From Flavobacterium terrigena (GTDB lineage Bacteria > Bacteroidota > Bacteroidia > Flavobacteriales > Flavobacteriaceae), in the NCBI RefSeq assembly GCF_900108955.1, contig NZ_FNYA01000001.1, positions 310,001 to 374,000 on the forward strand: DNA of 64,000 nucleotides. Reading direction: 5' to 3'. Below the pieces are notes generated by a model. It saw only the letters and a list, made by a program, of their open reading frames with translations, searched no databases and had not been told where the DNA came from. Numbering within the stretch: the stretch's first letter is position 1; each line of letters opens with the position of its first letter. The position numbers and the translations under genes were made by a program. This document shows, piece after piece, positions 18,913-26,948 of this stretch.

Positions 18913-21504
18913 TTACTCTTGATTTCTAAAAACCAATTGATTATCGAAACTATCTAAAACAACTACCGAATCAGTTTTAATATTTCCTGCCAAAATCTCT
19001 TTAGACAGTTTGTTTAAAACTTCACGCTGAATGACTCTTTTTACTGGTCGCGCTCCAAATTCAGGCTCGTAACCTTTTACCGCTAAATAATCAATCGCTT
19101 CATCTGTCGCCGACATAGAAATGTGTTGCTGCTCTAACATTTTAAACACCGATTTCAATTGTAAACCAACAATTTGTTTAATATTCGCACTTGTTAATGG
19201 TGTAAACATTACAATATCGTCAATTCTATTGATAAATTCTGGTCGGACTGTTTGTTTCAATAAACCTAAAACCTCAACTTTTGCTAATTCCATTGCGGTT
19301 TCCACACTTCCTTTCAAGTTTTCAAATTTCTCTTGAATAATATGACTTCCCATATTCGATGTCATAATGATAATCGTATTTTTGAAATCCGCTAATCTTC
19401 CTTTATTATCCGTTAATCTTCCTTCATCTAAAACTTGTAATAAAATATTAAACGTATCAGGATGTGCTTTTTCAATCTCATCTAACAAAATTACTGAGTA
19501 AGGTCTTCTTCTCACCGCTTCCGTTAATTGTCCGCCTTCATCATAACCCACATATCCTGGAGGAGCACCAACTAACCTACTCACACTATGACGTTCTTGG
19601 TATTCACTCATATCAATTCGAGTCATCGCATTTTCATCGTCGAATAAATAGTCGGCTAAAGCTTTGGCTAATTCCGTTTTTCCGACTCCAGTTGTACCTA
19701 AGAATAAAAACGTTCCTAAAGGTTTTTTCATATCTTGTAAACCAGCACGACTTCTTCTTACGGCATCCGAAATGGCTTCAATTGCTTCCTCTTGTCCAAC
19801 AACTCTTTTATGTAATTCGTCTTCTAAATTCAGTAGTTTTTCACGTTCACTTTGTAGCATTTTGGTAACTGGAATTCCGGTCCATTTTGCCACAACCTCA
19901 GCAATATCTTCTTGTGTAACTTCTTCTTTAATTAACGATTTCTCCGTTTGATTTTCAAGCAATTCAATTTGTAATTCATCTACTTTTTTTTGTGCTTCGA
20001 TGATTTTACCATATCTAATTTCCGCTACTTTTCCGTATTCCGCTTCACGTTCTGCACGTTCTGCTTCTAGTTTGAAATCTTCAATTTGTTGTTTGTAATT
20101 CTGAATTGCATCTACAATATCTTTCTCCGATTTCCATTTTGCGTAAATTTCATTACGTTGCTCTTTCTGTTCAGACAATTCAATATTTAAAGTCTTTAAT
20201 TTCGATTCGTCATTCTCTCTTTTAATAGCTTCAATCTCAATTTCTAATTGCATGATTTTTCTATCCAAAACATCTAATTCTTCTGGTTTTGAATTGATTT
20301 CCATACGTAATTTAGAAGCCGCTTCGTCCATTAAATCGATAGCTTTATCTGGTAAAAAACGATTCGTAATATAACGTTGTGACAATTCAACCGCTGCAAT
20401 AATAGCATCATCTTTGATTCGAACTTTATGATGCGCTTCATATTTTTCTTTGATTCCTCGAAGAATGGAAATGGCACTTTCTGTATCTGGTTCATCGACC
20501 ATAATTTTCTGAAAACGACGTTCCAATGCTTTATCTTTTTCGAAATATTTTTGATATTCATCTAGAGTTGTCGCACCAATCGCACGTAATTCGCCTCGAG
20601 CTAAAGCAGGTTTTAAAATATTTGCCGCATCCATTGCTCCTTCTCCACCACCAGCGCCAACCAGCGTGTGAATTTCATCAATGAAAAGAATGATATCACC
20701 TTCAGCAGCAGTCACTTCTTTTACAACCGCTTTTAGCCTTTCTTCGAATTCACCTTTGTATTTTGCACCGGCAATTAATGCACCCATATCTAAAGAATAA
20801 ACAATTTTATCTTTCAGATTTTCTGGTACATCGCCATCTACAATTCTGTGCGCTAAACCTTCAGCAATAGCGGTTTTACCAACTCCTGGTTCACCCACTA
20901 GCATCGGATTATTTTTAGTTCTTCTCGTTAAGATCTGTAACACACGACGAATTTCTTCATCACGACCAATAACTGGATCTAACTTTCCATTTTGCGCTAA
21001 ATCGTTTAGATTTTTTCCGTATTTATTTAAAGCGTTATACGTTTCTTCCGCTGACGATGACGTTACTCTTTCGCCTTTACGAAGTTCTGTAATAGCTGCT
21101 ACCAAATCTTTTTCCGCTACACCTTGATCTTTTAAAATCTGTGCGACTTTACTTTTCGATTTAAAAATTCCTAAGATGATATGTTCGATGGAAACAAAAT
21201 CATCGTTCATTTTTTTAGCGATAATTGAAGCTTCATTTAAGGCAGAATTAGCCTCACGAGACAACATAACTTCTCCGCCAGAAACTTTTGGAAAACTCTG
21301 AATGGTGCTATCTAGTATTTTTTGGAACAAGTCGATATTCACATTTACTTTTTTCAAAATAAATGGCGTAACCGTTGTGTCCACTTCTAAAATAGCTTTA
21401 AAAATGTGTTCGTTTTCAAGCTGTTGTTGCCCAAAACTTTGTGCAATTTGCTGTGCTTGTTGCAAAGCTTCTTGCGATTTAATGGTTAAATTATTTAAGT
21501 TCAT
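18913..21504 (-). CDS. clpB: ATP-dependent disaggregase ClpB
   Basis: The 863-residue protein has the full ClpB layout: Clp N domain (residues ~5-145), first AAA+ domain with Walker A GEPGVGKT at 204-211 and [13 protein letters not shown], a coiled-coil middle domain (~400-520) rich in Glu and Lys, and a second AAA+ domain with GTTGVGKT near 605 and [13 protein letters not shown]. No ClpP-binding loop signature is apparent, as expected for ClpB. It works with DnaK to rescue aggregated proteins after heat stress. The upstream region shared with ytxJ has repeated GACAAAA motifs that could be stress-control sites. Confidence 0.98.
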   Translation of the reverse strand: MNLNNLTIKSQEALQQAQQIAQSFGQQQLENEHIFKAILEVDTTVTPFILKKVNVNIDLFQKILDSTIQSFPKVSGGEVMLSREANSALNEASIIAKKMNDDFVSIEHIILGIFKSKSKVAQILKDQGVAEKDLVAAITELRKGERVTSSSAEETYNALNKYGKNLNDLAQNGKLDPVIGRDEEIRRVLQILTRRTKNNPMLVGEPGVGKTAIAEGLAHRIVDGDVPENLKDKIVYSLDMGALIAGAKYKGEFEERLKAVVKEVTAAEGDIILFIDEIHTLVGAGGGEGAMDAANILKPALARGELRAIGATTLDEYQKYFEKDKALERRFQKIMVDEPDTESAISILRGIKEKYEAHHKVRIKDDAIIAAVELSQRYITNRFLPDKAIDLMDEAASKLRMEINSKPEELDVLDRKIMQLEIEIEAIKRENDESKLKTLNIELSEQKEQRNEIYAKWKSEKDIVDAIQNYKQQIEDFKLEAERAEREAEYGKVAEIRYGKIIEAQKKVDELQIELLENQTEKSLIKEEVTQEDIAEVVAKWTGIPVTKMLQSEREKLLNLEDELHKRVVGQEEAIEAISDAVRRSRAGLQDMKKPLGTFLFLGTTGVGKTELAKALADYLFDDENAMTRIDMSEYQERHSVSRLVGAPPGYVGYDEGGQLTEAVRRRPYSVILLDEIEKAHPDTFNILLQVLDEGRLTDNKGRLADFKNTIIIMTSNMGSHIIQEKFENLKGSVETAMELAKVEVLGLLKQTVRPEFINRIDDIVMFTPLTSANIKQIVGLQLKSVFKMLEQQHISMSATDEAIDYLAVKGYEPEFGARPVKRVIQREVLNKLSKEILAGNIKTDSVVVLDSFDNQLVFRNQE

Positions 21505-21527
21505 ATATTTTGTGATTAAACTAATAG

Positions 21528-21535
21528 TATATTTG
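21528..21535 (+). promoter_or_regulatory. Candidate -7 box (TATATTTG) for ytxJ
   Basis: TATATTTG matches the TAnnTTTG consensus, with a TTTG at 21509-21512, 15 bases upstream. Transcription would begin near 21542 and give a ~100-base leader carrying the three GACAAAA motifs. Confidence 0.45.
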
Positions 21536-21575
21536 CCTAGAATTTGGTCAATTTATATTCCAAACCGAATTAAAC

Positions 21576-21648
21576 GACAAAATGTCTGATTTTTAAGAAT
21601 TTACACCTTAAAATTACGACAAAAAGTCTTAAAAAATGACAAAATATG
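21576..21648. promoter_or_regulatory. Three phased GACAAAA(A/T)GTC-type repeats between clpB and ytxJ
   Basis: GACAAAATGTC at 21576-21586 (a GACA/TGTC dyad), GACAAAAAGTC at 21618-21628 and GACAAAATATG at 21638-21648, the last overlapping the ytxJ start codon. Spacings are 42 and 20 bases, close to four and two helical turns. The first two share a preceding AC as well. They may be operator sites for clpB, ytxJ or both. Confidence 0.4.
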
Positions 21649-22044
21649 AGTTTATTTAAAAATATCTTTGGAGATAACAAATCTGAAGAAAGTCAAAATG
21701 AAAATGTGGAAGCTAAATTTCTTACATTAAATGCTATGGAACAATTTGATAAAATTGACGAAATTTCTCATACCAAACCAGTCGTTCTTTTCAAACACAG
21801 CACACGTTGTTTTATTAGTCGATCTGCTTTAAAACAATTTGATACTGAATATAATTTTTCAGAAGATAAAATGGATTGGTATTTATTGGATTTATTAAAT
21901 TATAGAGATTTATCTAACGAAATTGCTCACAGATATAATGTAACTCATCAATCGCCTCAAATTGTGGTTATCAGAAATGGAAAAGCGGTTTTTAATGAAT
22001 CTCATGATAGTATTTCTGTAGATGATTTGAAACAGTTTGTGTAG
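21646..22044 (+). CDS. ytxJ: Bacillithiol-system redox protein YtxJ (monothiol bacilliredoxin-like)
   Basis: The 132 residues contain a thioredoxin-like fold with PVVLFKHSTRCFISRSAL, the monothiol CxxS-type site of the YtxJ/DUF2847 family, and the cis-Pro segment HQSPQIVVIRNGKAVFNESH. Family members help remove bacillithiol from oxidised cytoplasmic proteins. It is divergent from clpB, so both may respond to stress. The last codons (ISVDDLKQFV, stop) are echoed 440 bases downstream by a diverged second copy, with a hairpin and 21-bp array in between. Confidence 0.88.
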   Translation: MSLFKNIFGDNKSEESQNENVEAKFLTLNAMEQFDKIDEISHTKPVVLFKHSTRCFISRSALKQFDTEYNFSEDKMDWYLLDLLNYRDLSNEIAHRYNVTHQSPQIVVIRNGKAVFNESHDSISVDDLKQFV

Positions 22045-22047
22045 AGA

Positions 22048-22137
22048 TTTGGGATTTACGATTTGAGATTTACGAAATTGGATTGTGAGTTTTGATTTAC
22101 AATTTACAATTTGGGATTTACGAAATTGGATTGCGAA
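22048..22137 (+). repeat. GATTTACG-rich degenerate repeat after ytxJ
   Basis: GATTTACGA or GATTTAC recurs several times just after the ytxJ stop. The longer unit GGATTTACGAAATTGGATTG is present near 22066 and again near 22115. Similar GATTTACG clusters follow icmF (42616-42660, minus strand) and pepD (near 58949-58972). Confidence 0.7.
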
Positions 22138-22157
22138 GATTTAATTTTAGAATATTT

Positions 22158-22187
22158 AAAAACCTTTCAGAAATGGGAGGTTTTTTT
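22158..22187 (+). terminator. Conserved hairpin of array element A
   Basis: AAAACCTTTC and GGGAGGTTTT pair around a short AGAAAT loop, followed by seven T residues. It looks like an intrinsic terminator for ytxJ and is nearly identical, with its left flank, to the hairpin downstream of icmF. Confidence 0.75.
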
Positions 22188-22188
22188 G

Positions 22189-22393
22189 TTTCCGATGCGT
22201 TTTTAGAACTTTCCGATGCGTATTATGAAGTTTCCGATACGAATTATGAACTTTCCGATATGCATTATGAAGTTTCCGATGCGTATTATGACTTTGCCGG
22301 AGCGTTTTCTGAAGTTGTCGGGACGTTTTCTGACTTTGTCGGAACGTTTTTAGACTTTGTCGGAACGTATTTTGTATTAGTCGCGAATTTCAC
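22189..22393 (+). repeat. 21-bp tandem array, element A
   Basis: Starting directly after the hairpin T-tract there are nine contiguous units of 20-22 bases (22189-22376) and a decayed tenth. Early units read TTTCCGATGCGTATTATGAAG with small changes; later ones shift to TTTGTCGGAACGTTTTTAGAC. There are no spacers between units. The period being a multiple of three leaves an incidental open frame through it. Confidence 0.9.
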
Positions 22394-22451
22394 GGATTTA
22401 AGGAATTAGTTTAGAGTGGCTCAAAGTCGGAAGACTTTGCGCAGCGGGGGC

Positions 22452-22484
22452 ATTTCTGTGGATGATTTGAAGCAGTTTACGTAA
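22452..22484 (+). pseudogene. Detached second copy of the ytxJ 3' end
   Basis: These 33 bases encode ISVDDLKQFT and a TAA stop. They match the true ytxJ end at 22012-22044 (ISVDDLKQFV, TAG) with differences at GTA/GTG, AAA/AAG and the last codon plus stop. The upstream sequence (CAAAGTCGGAAGACTTTGCG, itself a small hairpin) is not ytxJ. It looks like the remnant of an older ytxJ end displaced by insertion or recombination. Confidence 0.7.
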
Positions 22485-22503
22485 AACAATTTCACATCAA
22501 ATA

Positions 22504-22537
22504 AAAAAGCACTTCCGAGAAATTGAAAGTGCTTTTT
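22504..22537 (-). terminator. Intrinsic terminator after the Ycf48-like gene
   Basis: AAAAAGCACTT and AAGTGCTTTTT form an 11-bp stem around CCGAGAAATTGA. On the minus strand the stem is followed by a T run. The same stem with the loop core inverted occurs at 26896-26927. Confidence 0.85.
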
Positions 22538-22552
22538 GTTTTTATATCTGTA

Positions 22553-22583
22553 GCTAATGTGTTAAACCGCTGTTGAGCAATCG
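22553..22583. repeat. Half-copy of the attC-like element
   Basis: TAGCTAATGTGTTAAACCGC and the following TGTTGAGCA match the right half of the attC-like site at 25997-26024 (TAGCTATTGTGCTAAACCGC, TGTTAGCA). Both lie just past the stop of a minus-strand gene. The partner half is absent here, replaced by the terminator. Confidence 0.6.
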
Positions 22584-22588
22584 TACTT

Positions 22589-25500
22589 TTAATTCATAAT
22601 TAATTTCGAAGTGGCTACATTGGAATTTTCAAAATTTAATTTCACCAAGTAAATCCCTTTTTTTAAATTTGAAACATCAATTTTTATATCAGATAAATTT
22701 GAAACATTTACATAATAAACACGATTACCTAAAGTATTATAAAATTCGATATCTTTCACTCTACCAGAACCATTAGATTTAATATTTAAAAAATTAGTTG
22801 CTGGGTTTGGATATAGTACTATTTCTTTTTCGGTATATGTATTTCCTAGTGTTTTATATTGGTAAATATCTGAATAAATTAAATTTCCATTATGAGTAGC
22901 CACTAATCGGTAGAAATATGTTTGATTTTCCAAAGGATTGTTTATTAAACCCGTTATCAAATTAGTATTCAAATCATAAACTAAATTTGGTGTTCCCGAT
23001 ATTGATGAACCCAAACTGCTTGTTACTCCATATTCGAAATGAATATCTGTCAAATATGCTCCATAACTATTAACTAAGCCTTTTAATTCTATTGCATTTT
23101 CAGTTTCTTTTATTGTTCCGCTAGCGATTATAATATTTCCTGAAAAATTAAAAACCCTTTCATTGCTATAAATTACTTCTCCATTATGCTTGGCCTTCAA
23201 TCTGTAGCAGTAATTCAAATTGGGATCAAGATTAGAAATTGTTGCACTAACATAGTTAGAACTGTTGGCGTTAATTTGTGAAAGATTGGTTGAAATATTG
23301 TTTTCATAATTTAGATTGCCATACTCAAATACGATATTGGTTATATCTTTATTATAGGATGTTAAGTGTGCTGATAATGCAACATTATTTCCATTAATAT
23401 TTGGATTATAAAGGTTTATATTATACTCGGGATAAGTTGTAAAGGATATAACATTACCGTATATTACTTGTCCTTGATGAATTGCTTTTATTCTATAAAA
23501 GTATTGTGTTTGAGGTTCTAAATTAAGTAAACTTGCTGAAATATTTTCCGTTGTATTTCCTAAAACAAATGTTAAGGTACCAGTTGATGTATTATCGAGA
23601 GTATTAGAATTCGTACCATATTGAAACTCAACATTTGTAATATTATACCCATTAGAAACTATATTACCTGAAATTTGTGCAGTAGTTGATGAATAGTTAT
23701 AAGTAACATTTGTTGTTATTTCATAATCGGGAAGTGTAGTGAAACTTAAAATTTGGCTAGAATTAATAGTAGAATTCACTAACGCAGTTAATTTATAATA
23801 ATAAGTTGTATTTGATTGCAAGTTTATTAAATTAATTGAAAGATTTGAAGAATCATTTGTAGCAACAGTATTAGGTGTTGTTGAAACACTATTGTTGAAA
23901 GAGTTATCTAAACTATATTCAAATTTAATGTTTGAAATAGGTTGTCCATTAGAAGCCGCATTACCAGTTAAACTTACAGTTGAATTAGTTACATTTTCTG
24001 CAGGATTAATATTCAAAACTATGGGTTGGTATGTTACATTACTTTTATAAATTTTACCATTTGTACCAGCAGTGTATATTTTGTCGTTAATAAGTTCAAT
24101 TGAATTTATTGCATATTGTTGAGTAAGATTTTGCCAATTTAATCCTCCGTTTTCTGTTTTATAAAGCCTTCCTTCTTCATCTGCTATATAACCTACATTC
24201 TTTGTATAAAAATTTACTTCAGTATACCAATCATATGGAATATTTAGTTCTTCCCAATTAGTACCACCATTGTTGGTTTTATAAATTAATCCTTGGTCGC
24301 CAACAAAATACCCATTGTTTTCATCTATAAAATCAAAAGCATTAATTTGTTTATCTACTTCAATACTTATATTCCAAGTATTTCCACCGTCAATAGTTTT
24401 ATACATTCCACCATTAGAATACCCAATTAGATTTGCATATCCTATATCATTATTTATGAATTGTATTTGACCAAATCTATGATTTAAAACTTGTGTCCAT
24501 GTTAAACCACCATTTGTGGTCTTCAATACTTTTCTTTGATTAAAACCACCAGAAACAAATCCAATGTTTTCATTTACAAAAAAAACTGAATTTAATCCTT
24601 CATCAACATAAATATTTAATTGATTCCATGTTATTCCACCATCAATAGTTTTAAATACATCTCCAGAGTTACTATTTGTTCCACCACCAATAGAATATCC
24701 AACATTTTCATTAACAAAATAAGATCCATTACAATAACTAGAATGATTTACGTTAGATATATAAGACCAATTATCCCCAAAATTGGTAGTTTTGTAATAA
24801 TTATTTCTCGACCTAGCAAAACCTATACCATTATCAAAGATTTTAATATCATTAAAATCATCATAAGTTACAGAATGTTGCGACCAAGTGGCTCCTCCAT
24901 CTATTGTTTTTATTATTCGTCCTCTAGCACCAGTTGCAAATCCAATATTACTGTCTTGAAAATAAATTCCATACATGGAAGTATTGTATACAAATCCATT
25001 CTGAAAAAATATTTGATTCCATGTAGTTCCTCCATTTGTTGTTTTATAGGTGGCGCCATAATCACCAGTAGCAAAACCATTATTTTCGTCTAAAAAATGA
25101 AAATCATATATGGCTTCGTTAGTTCCTGAAATTTGTATCCAAGTTTCGCCACCATCTGTGGTTTTATACAAACTATTAGAATTTCGTGATGAAAAACCTA
25201 CGTTTTCATTAACAAAATAAACTGTGAAAAAATCAGTTAATGATGTACTTAAATTTTGTGTTACATACCAATTTACTCCACCATCAATTGTTTTTAAAAT
25301 CATTCCGTCGTTGCAAAAGGTATGACCTACTAGTGAGCTAGTAAAAGCTGTTTTAACCACTGTGCCATTAGGAATTGCAAAACTTTGCCAAGTTAATCCA
25401 CCATTGTTAGATTTGATAATACTATTGGAAGTAGATAAAATAATAATGTTGTTATCAATAATATTTACCGTATTAAATGAAGAAGTATCGAAACCAGTAT

Positions 25501-25819
25501 TTATTTGAGCCCAATTTGCCCCATTATCATCTGTTTTTAATACATAACCGTTATTTCCAACAATATATCCAAGTGATCCATAAAAACTAATATCATTCCC
25601 ACTAGATATGTTTTGCTTTTTTAACCATGTCACACCAGAATCAATTGTTTCAAGTAACTCATTAGTTGTTATTATATAACCTACATTAGTGGAAACAAAT
25701 TCAATGTTTTTTCCAGTATTTGCTGTAGGTTTTGGGTTTAATAAGTCCCAGTTTGTTTGAGAGTGAATTTTATTTATGGACGCAACAATGCAAAACAGGA
25801 TAAGTAGATTTTTTTTCAT
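22589..25819 (-). CDS. T9SS-exported Ycf48-like propeller protein with fibronectin-like modules
   Basis: A signal peptide (MKKNLLILFCIVASINKIHS) leads the 1076 residues. Residues ~25-610 are a long series of about 12 Ycf48/BNR-type repeats (FVNENVGF..., IYKTTDGGTTWNQ forms) that should fold as one or two beta-propellers. Four modules of about 85 residues follow (repeats around YYYKLTALV, FFYRIKAIH), resembling FnIII-type sheets. The last ~75 residues are a T9SS sorting domain (LYPNPATNFLNI, YLVKL, KLIMN). It should be secreted and anchored to the surface. Ligand unknown. A T-rich hairpin ends the gene; a good promoter lies upstream within attC-like DNA. Confidence 0.88.
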   Translation of the reverse strand: MKKNLLILFCIVASINKIHSQTNWDLLNPKPTANTGKNIEFVSTNVGYIITTNELLETIDSGVTWLKKQNISSGNDISFYGSLGYIVGNNGYVLKTDDNGANWAQINTGFDTSSFNTVNIIDNNIIILSTSNSIIKSNNGGLTWQSFAIPNGTVVKTAFTSSLVGHTFCNDGMILKTIDGGVNWYVTQNLSTSLTDFFTVYFVNENVGFSSRNSNSLYKTTDGGETWIQISGTNEAIYDFHFLDENNGFATGDYGATYKTTNGGTTWNQIFFQNGFVYNTSMYGIYFQDSNIGFATGARGRIIKTIDGGATWSQHSVTYDDFNDIKIFDNGIGFARSRNNYYKTTNFGDNWSYISNVNHSSYCNGSYFVNENVGYSIGGGTNSNSGDVFKTIDGGITWNQLNIYVDEGLNSVFFVNENIGFVSGGFNQRKVLKTTNGGLTWTQVLNHRFGQIQFINNDIGYANLIGYSNGGMYKTIDGGNTWNISIEVDKQINAFDFIDENNGYFVGDQGLIYKTNNGGTNWEELNIPYDWYTEVNFYTKNVGYIADEEGRLYKTENGGLNWQNLTQQYAINSIELINDKIYTAGTNGKIYKSNVTYQPIVLNINPAENVTNSTVSLTGNAASNGQPISNIKFEYSLDNSFNNSVSTTPNTVATNDSSNLSINLINLQSNTTYYYKLTALVNSTINSSQILSFTTLPDYEITTNVTYNYSSTTAQISGNIVSNGYNITNVEFQYGTNSNTLDNTSTGTLTFVLGNTTENISASLLNLEPQTQYFYRIKAIHQGQVIYGNVISFTTYPEYNINLYNPNINGNNVALSAHLTSYNKDITNIVFEYGNLNYENNISTNLSQINANSSNYVSATISNLDPNLNYCYRLKAKHNGEVIYSNERVFNFSGNIIIASGTIKETENAIELKGLVNSYGAYLTDIHFEYGVTSSLGSSISGTPNLVYDLNTNLITGLINNPLENQTYFYRLVATHNGNLIYSDIYQYKTLGNTYTEKEIVLYPNPATNFLNIKSNGSGRVKDIEFYNTLGNRVYYVNVSNLSDIKIDVSNLKKGIYLVKLNFENSNVATSKLIMN

Positions 25820-25916
25820 TTCAATTTTTTAATTAATTTATTCAGTTTATTCAACATGTTTCTCAACGTTCCTGCACTTGGCATCGTTGCAAACTTCTGA
25901 ACAAATTATTTTCTTG

Positions 25917-25951
25917 CAAATATAATATTTTCCAGCAAACTCGAGCACAAA
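25917..25951 (-). promoter_or_regulatory. Promoter of the Ycf48-like gene
   Basis: On the minus strand TTTG (25951-25948) and TATATTTG (25924-25917) are 23 bases apart, agreeing with the Bacteroidota -33/-7 pattern. The -33 element sits directly beside the attC-like repeat. The leader would be about 90 bases. Confidence 0.6.
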
Positions 25952-25953
25952 GT

Positions 25954-26023
25954 GCTAACAGGCGATGCAAAATCGAAAGTGTTGTTTATTGAAAATTAGC
26001 TATTGTGCTAAACCGCTGTTAGC
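25954..26023. repeat. Integron attC-like imperfect inverted repeat
   Basis: GCTAACAG (25954-25961) and CTGTTAGC (26016-26023) are perfect 8-bp ends of a 70-bp element. The arms continue imperfectly inward (GCGATGCAAAAT against ATTGTGCTAAACCG) with unpaired bases. It lies ten bases after the stop of a small minus-strand gene, the position attC sites take in gene cassettes. The ends differ from strict RYYYAAC/GTTRRRY at one or two bases, and no integrase gene is in the window. Confidence 0.4.
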
Positions 26024-26033
26024 AGATGCTATT

Positions 26034-26702
26034 TTATGCAACTGGGGTTCTATCTAAATCACTGTATGGATAAAATCCTTTTTCTTTTAGCAATTCTATT
26101 AATTTTGCACTTCCATTTTTTCTCGCAAACTCCATTTCGCTTCTAAAAACTTCTATACAAAGTAACAAATGGTGACTTCTATCACCGATTTTAAATTCTT
26201 TATTTTCAGGTTTGTAATTGTCTAAAATTAAGCAATTATTTTCGTCAGTTCCATTTGGCACTTCAATCGTTTCATTTGGATTTAAGATTGCTTAAGAAGA
26301 ATAATTTCCAATTGTTGTAAATATTCCACAAAATCTTCTTTCAATTGTATTAAATTCAGTTTGGTTTTCTTCGCTATCATTATAATCTAATTTTGTAAAT
26401 CCAACTAATTCATAAGTTCCATTTCTGTTCGGTTTTGGTCCGTTCCCATCTGGATTTAGCAATTCCATCGTTGCGAATCCAGTTCCTTTAATATGATTTG
26501 TAAAATAATACATATCAACTGCTCCGCCAATTGAAAATGGAATTATTGCGTGCCCAACAATTCCATGCATTTTTCCCAATACATTTTCTAATCCTTGCTC
26601 TTTTAACTCGTAATCTTTATTATGTTCCTCTTCTGTAAATTCTCTTACAGGAATTTCAACTTTCTTACTTTTTCCACCGAATAAATTTTTGAAAAAACTC
26701 AT
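26034..26702 (-). pseudogene. Small gene broken by an in-frame stop (SUFU-like protein)
   Basis: From ATG at 26702 the frame reads 136 residues (MSFFKNLFGGKSKK to IFTTIGNYSS) and hits TAA at 26294-26292. The same frame then continues for 86 more codons (AILNPNETIEVPNG to YSDLDRTPVA) to a TAA at 26034. There is no frame change, so one ~223-residue protein was split by a single nonsense codon. The pieces (IPFSIGGAVDMYYF, TGFATMELLNPDG, FARKNGSAKLIELL, YPYSDLDRTPV) resemble suppressor-of-fused-like or immunity-type proteins; that family call is tentative. It could be a sequencing error or true inactivation. An attC-like repeat follows. Confidence 0.65.
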
Positions 26703-26948
26703 ATTTTTCTTTCTTTAGTTATCTTTGGTTTAGTATGGCACAACTTGTATATACTCTCTACTTTATAGGATAAATACATCTGTTTTGTTTGGTTATGCGC
26801 TATAAAAACAACACTCTTCAAATATATAATAATTTTATTACAAATTTGTTGTCATATTTTGTTTTTTTGAGATATTTATAAATTAATTATACAACAAAAG
26901 CACTTCCAATTTCTCGAAAGTGCTTTTTGTTTTTAATAGAACAATTTG
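26703..26948. other. Intergenic region
   Basis: AT-rich sequence holding the upstream region of the broken gene and, at its right end, the terminator of the amidase gene. Nothing else was recognised. Confidence 0.5.
26896..26927 (-). terminator. Intrinsic terminator after the amidase gene
   Basis: AAAAGCACTT and AAGTGCTTTT form a 10-bp stem around CCAATTTCTCGA, 22 bases after the gene stop on the minus strand. Stem and outer loop bases equal those at 22504-22537, but the eight loop-core bases are their reverse complement. Confidence 0.85.

Larger units (their letters stand above)
25820..26033. other. Intergenic region with attC-like site and promoter
   Basis: The 214 bases hold the leader and promoter of the Ycf48-like gene and a 70-bp imperfect inverted repeat immediately downstream of the broken small gene. 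No gene is present. Confidence 0.6.

Noticed and set aside
19464..19868. Open frame opposite clpB
   Set aside because: Antisense shadow of a strongly conserved gene.
22092..22409. 105-codon open frame over array A
   Set aside because: The frame is open only because the unit length is a multiple of three; the residues are a run of seven-residue repeats with no domain, and it begins in the GATTTACG cluster.
24620..25093. 157-codon open frame opposite the Ycf48-like gene
   Set aside because: Arises from the repetitive coding on the other strand; low-complexity Ile/Ser content.
26034..26261. A separate 75-codon gene
   Set aside because: It is in the same frame as the upstream gene, opens with a GTG inside continuing family-like sequence, and is better read as the tail of one broken gene.
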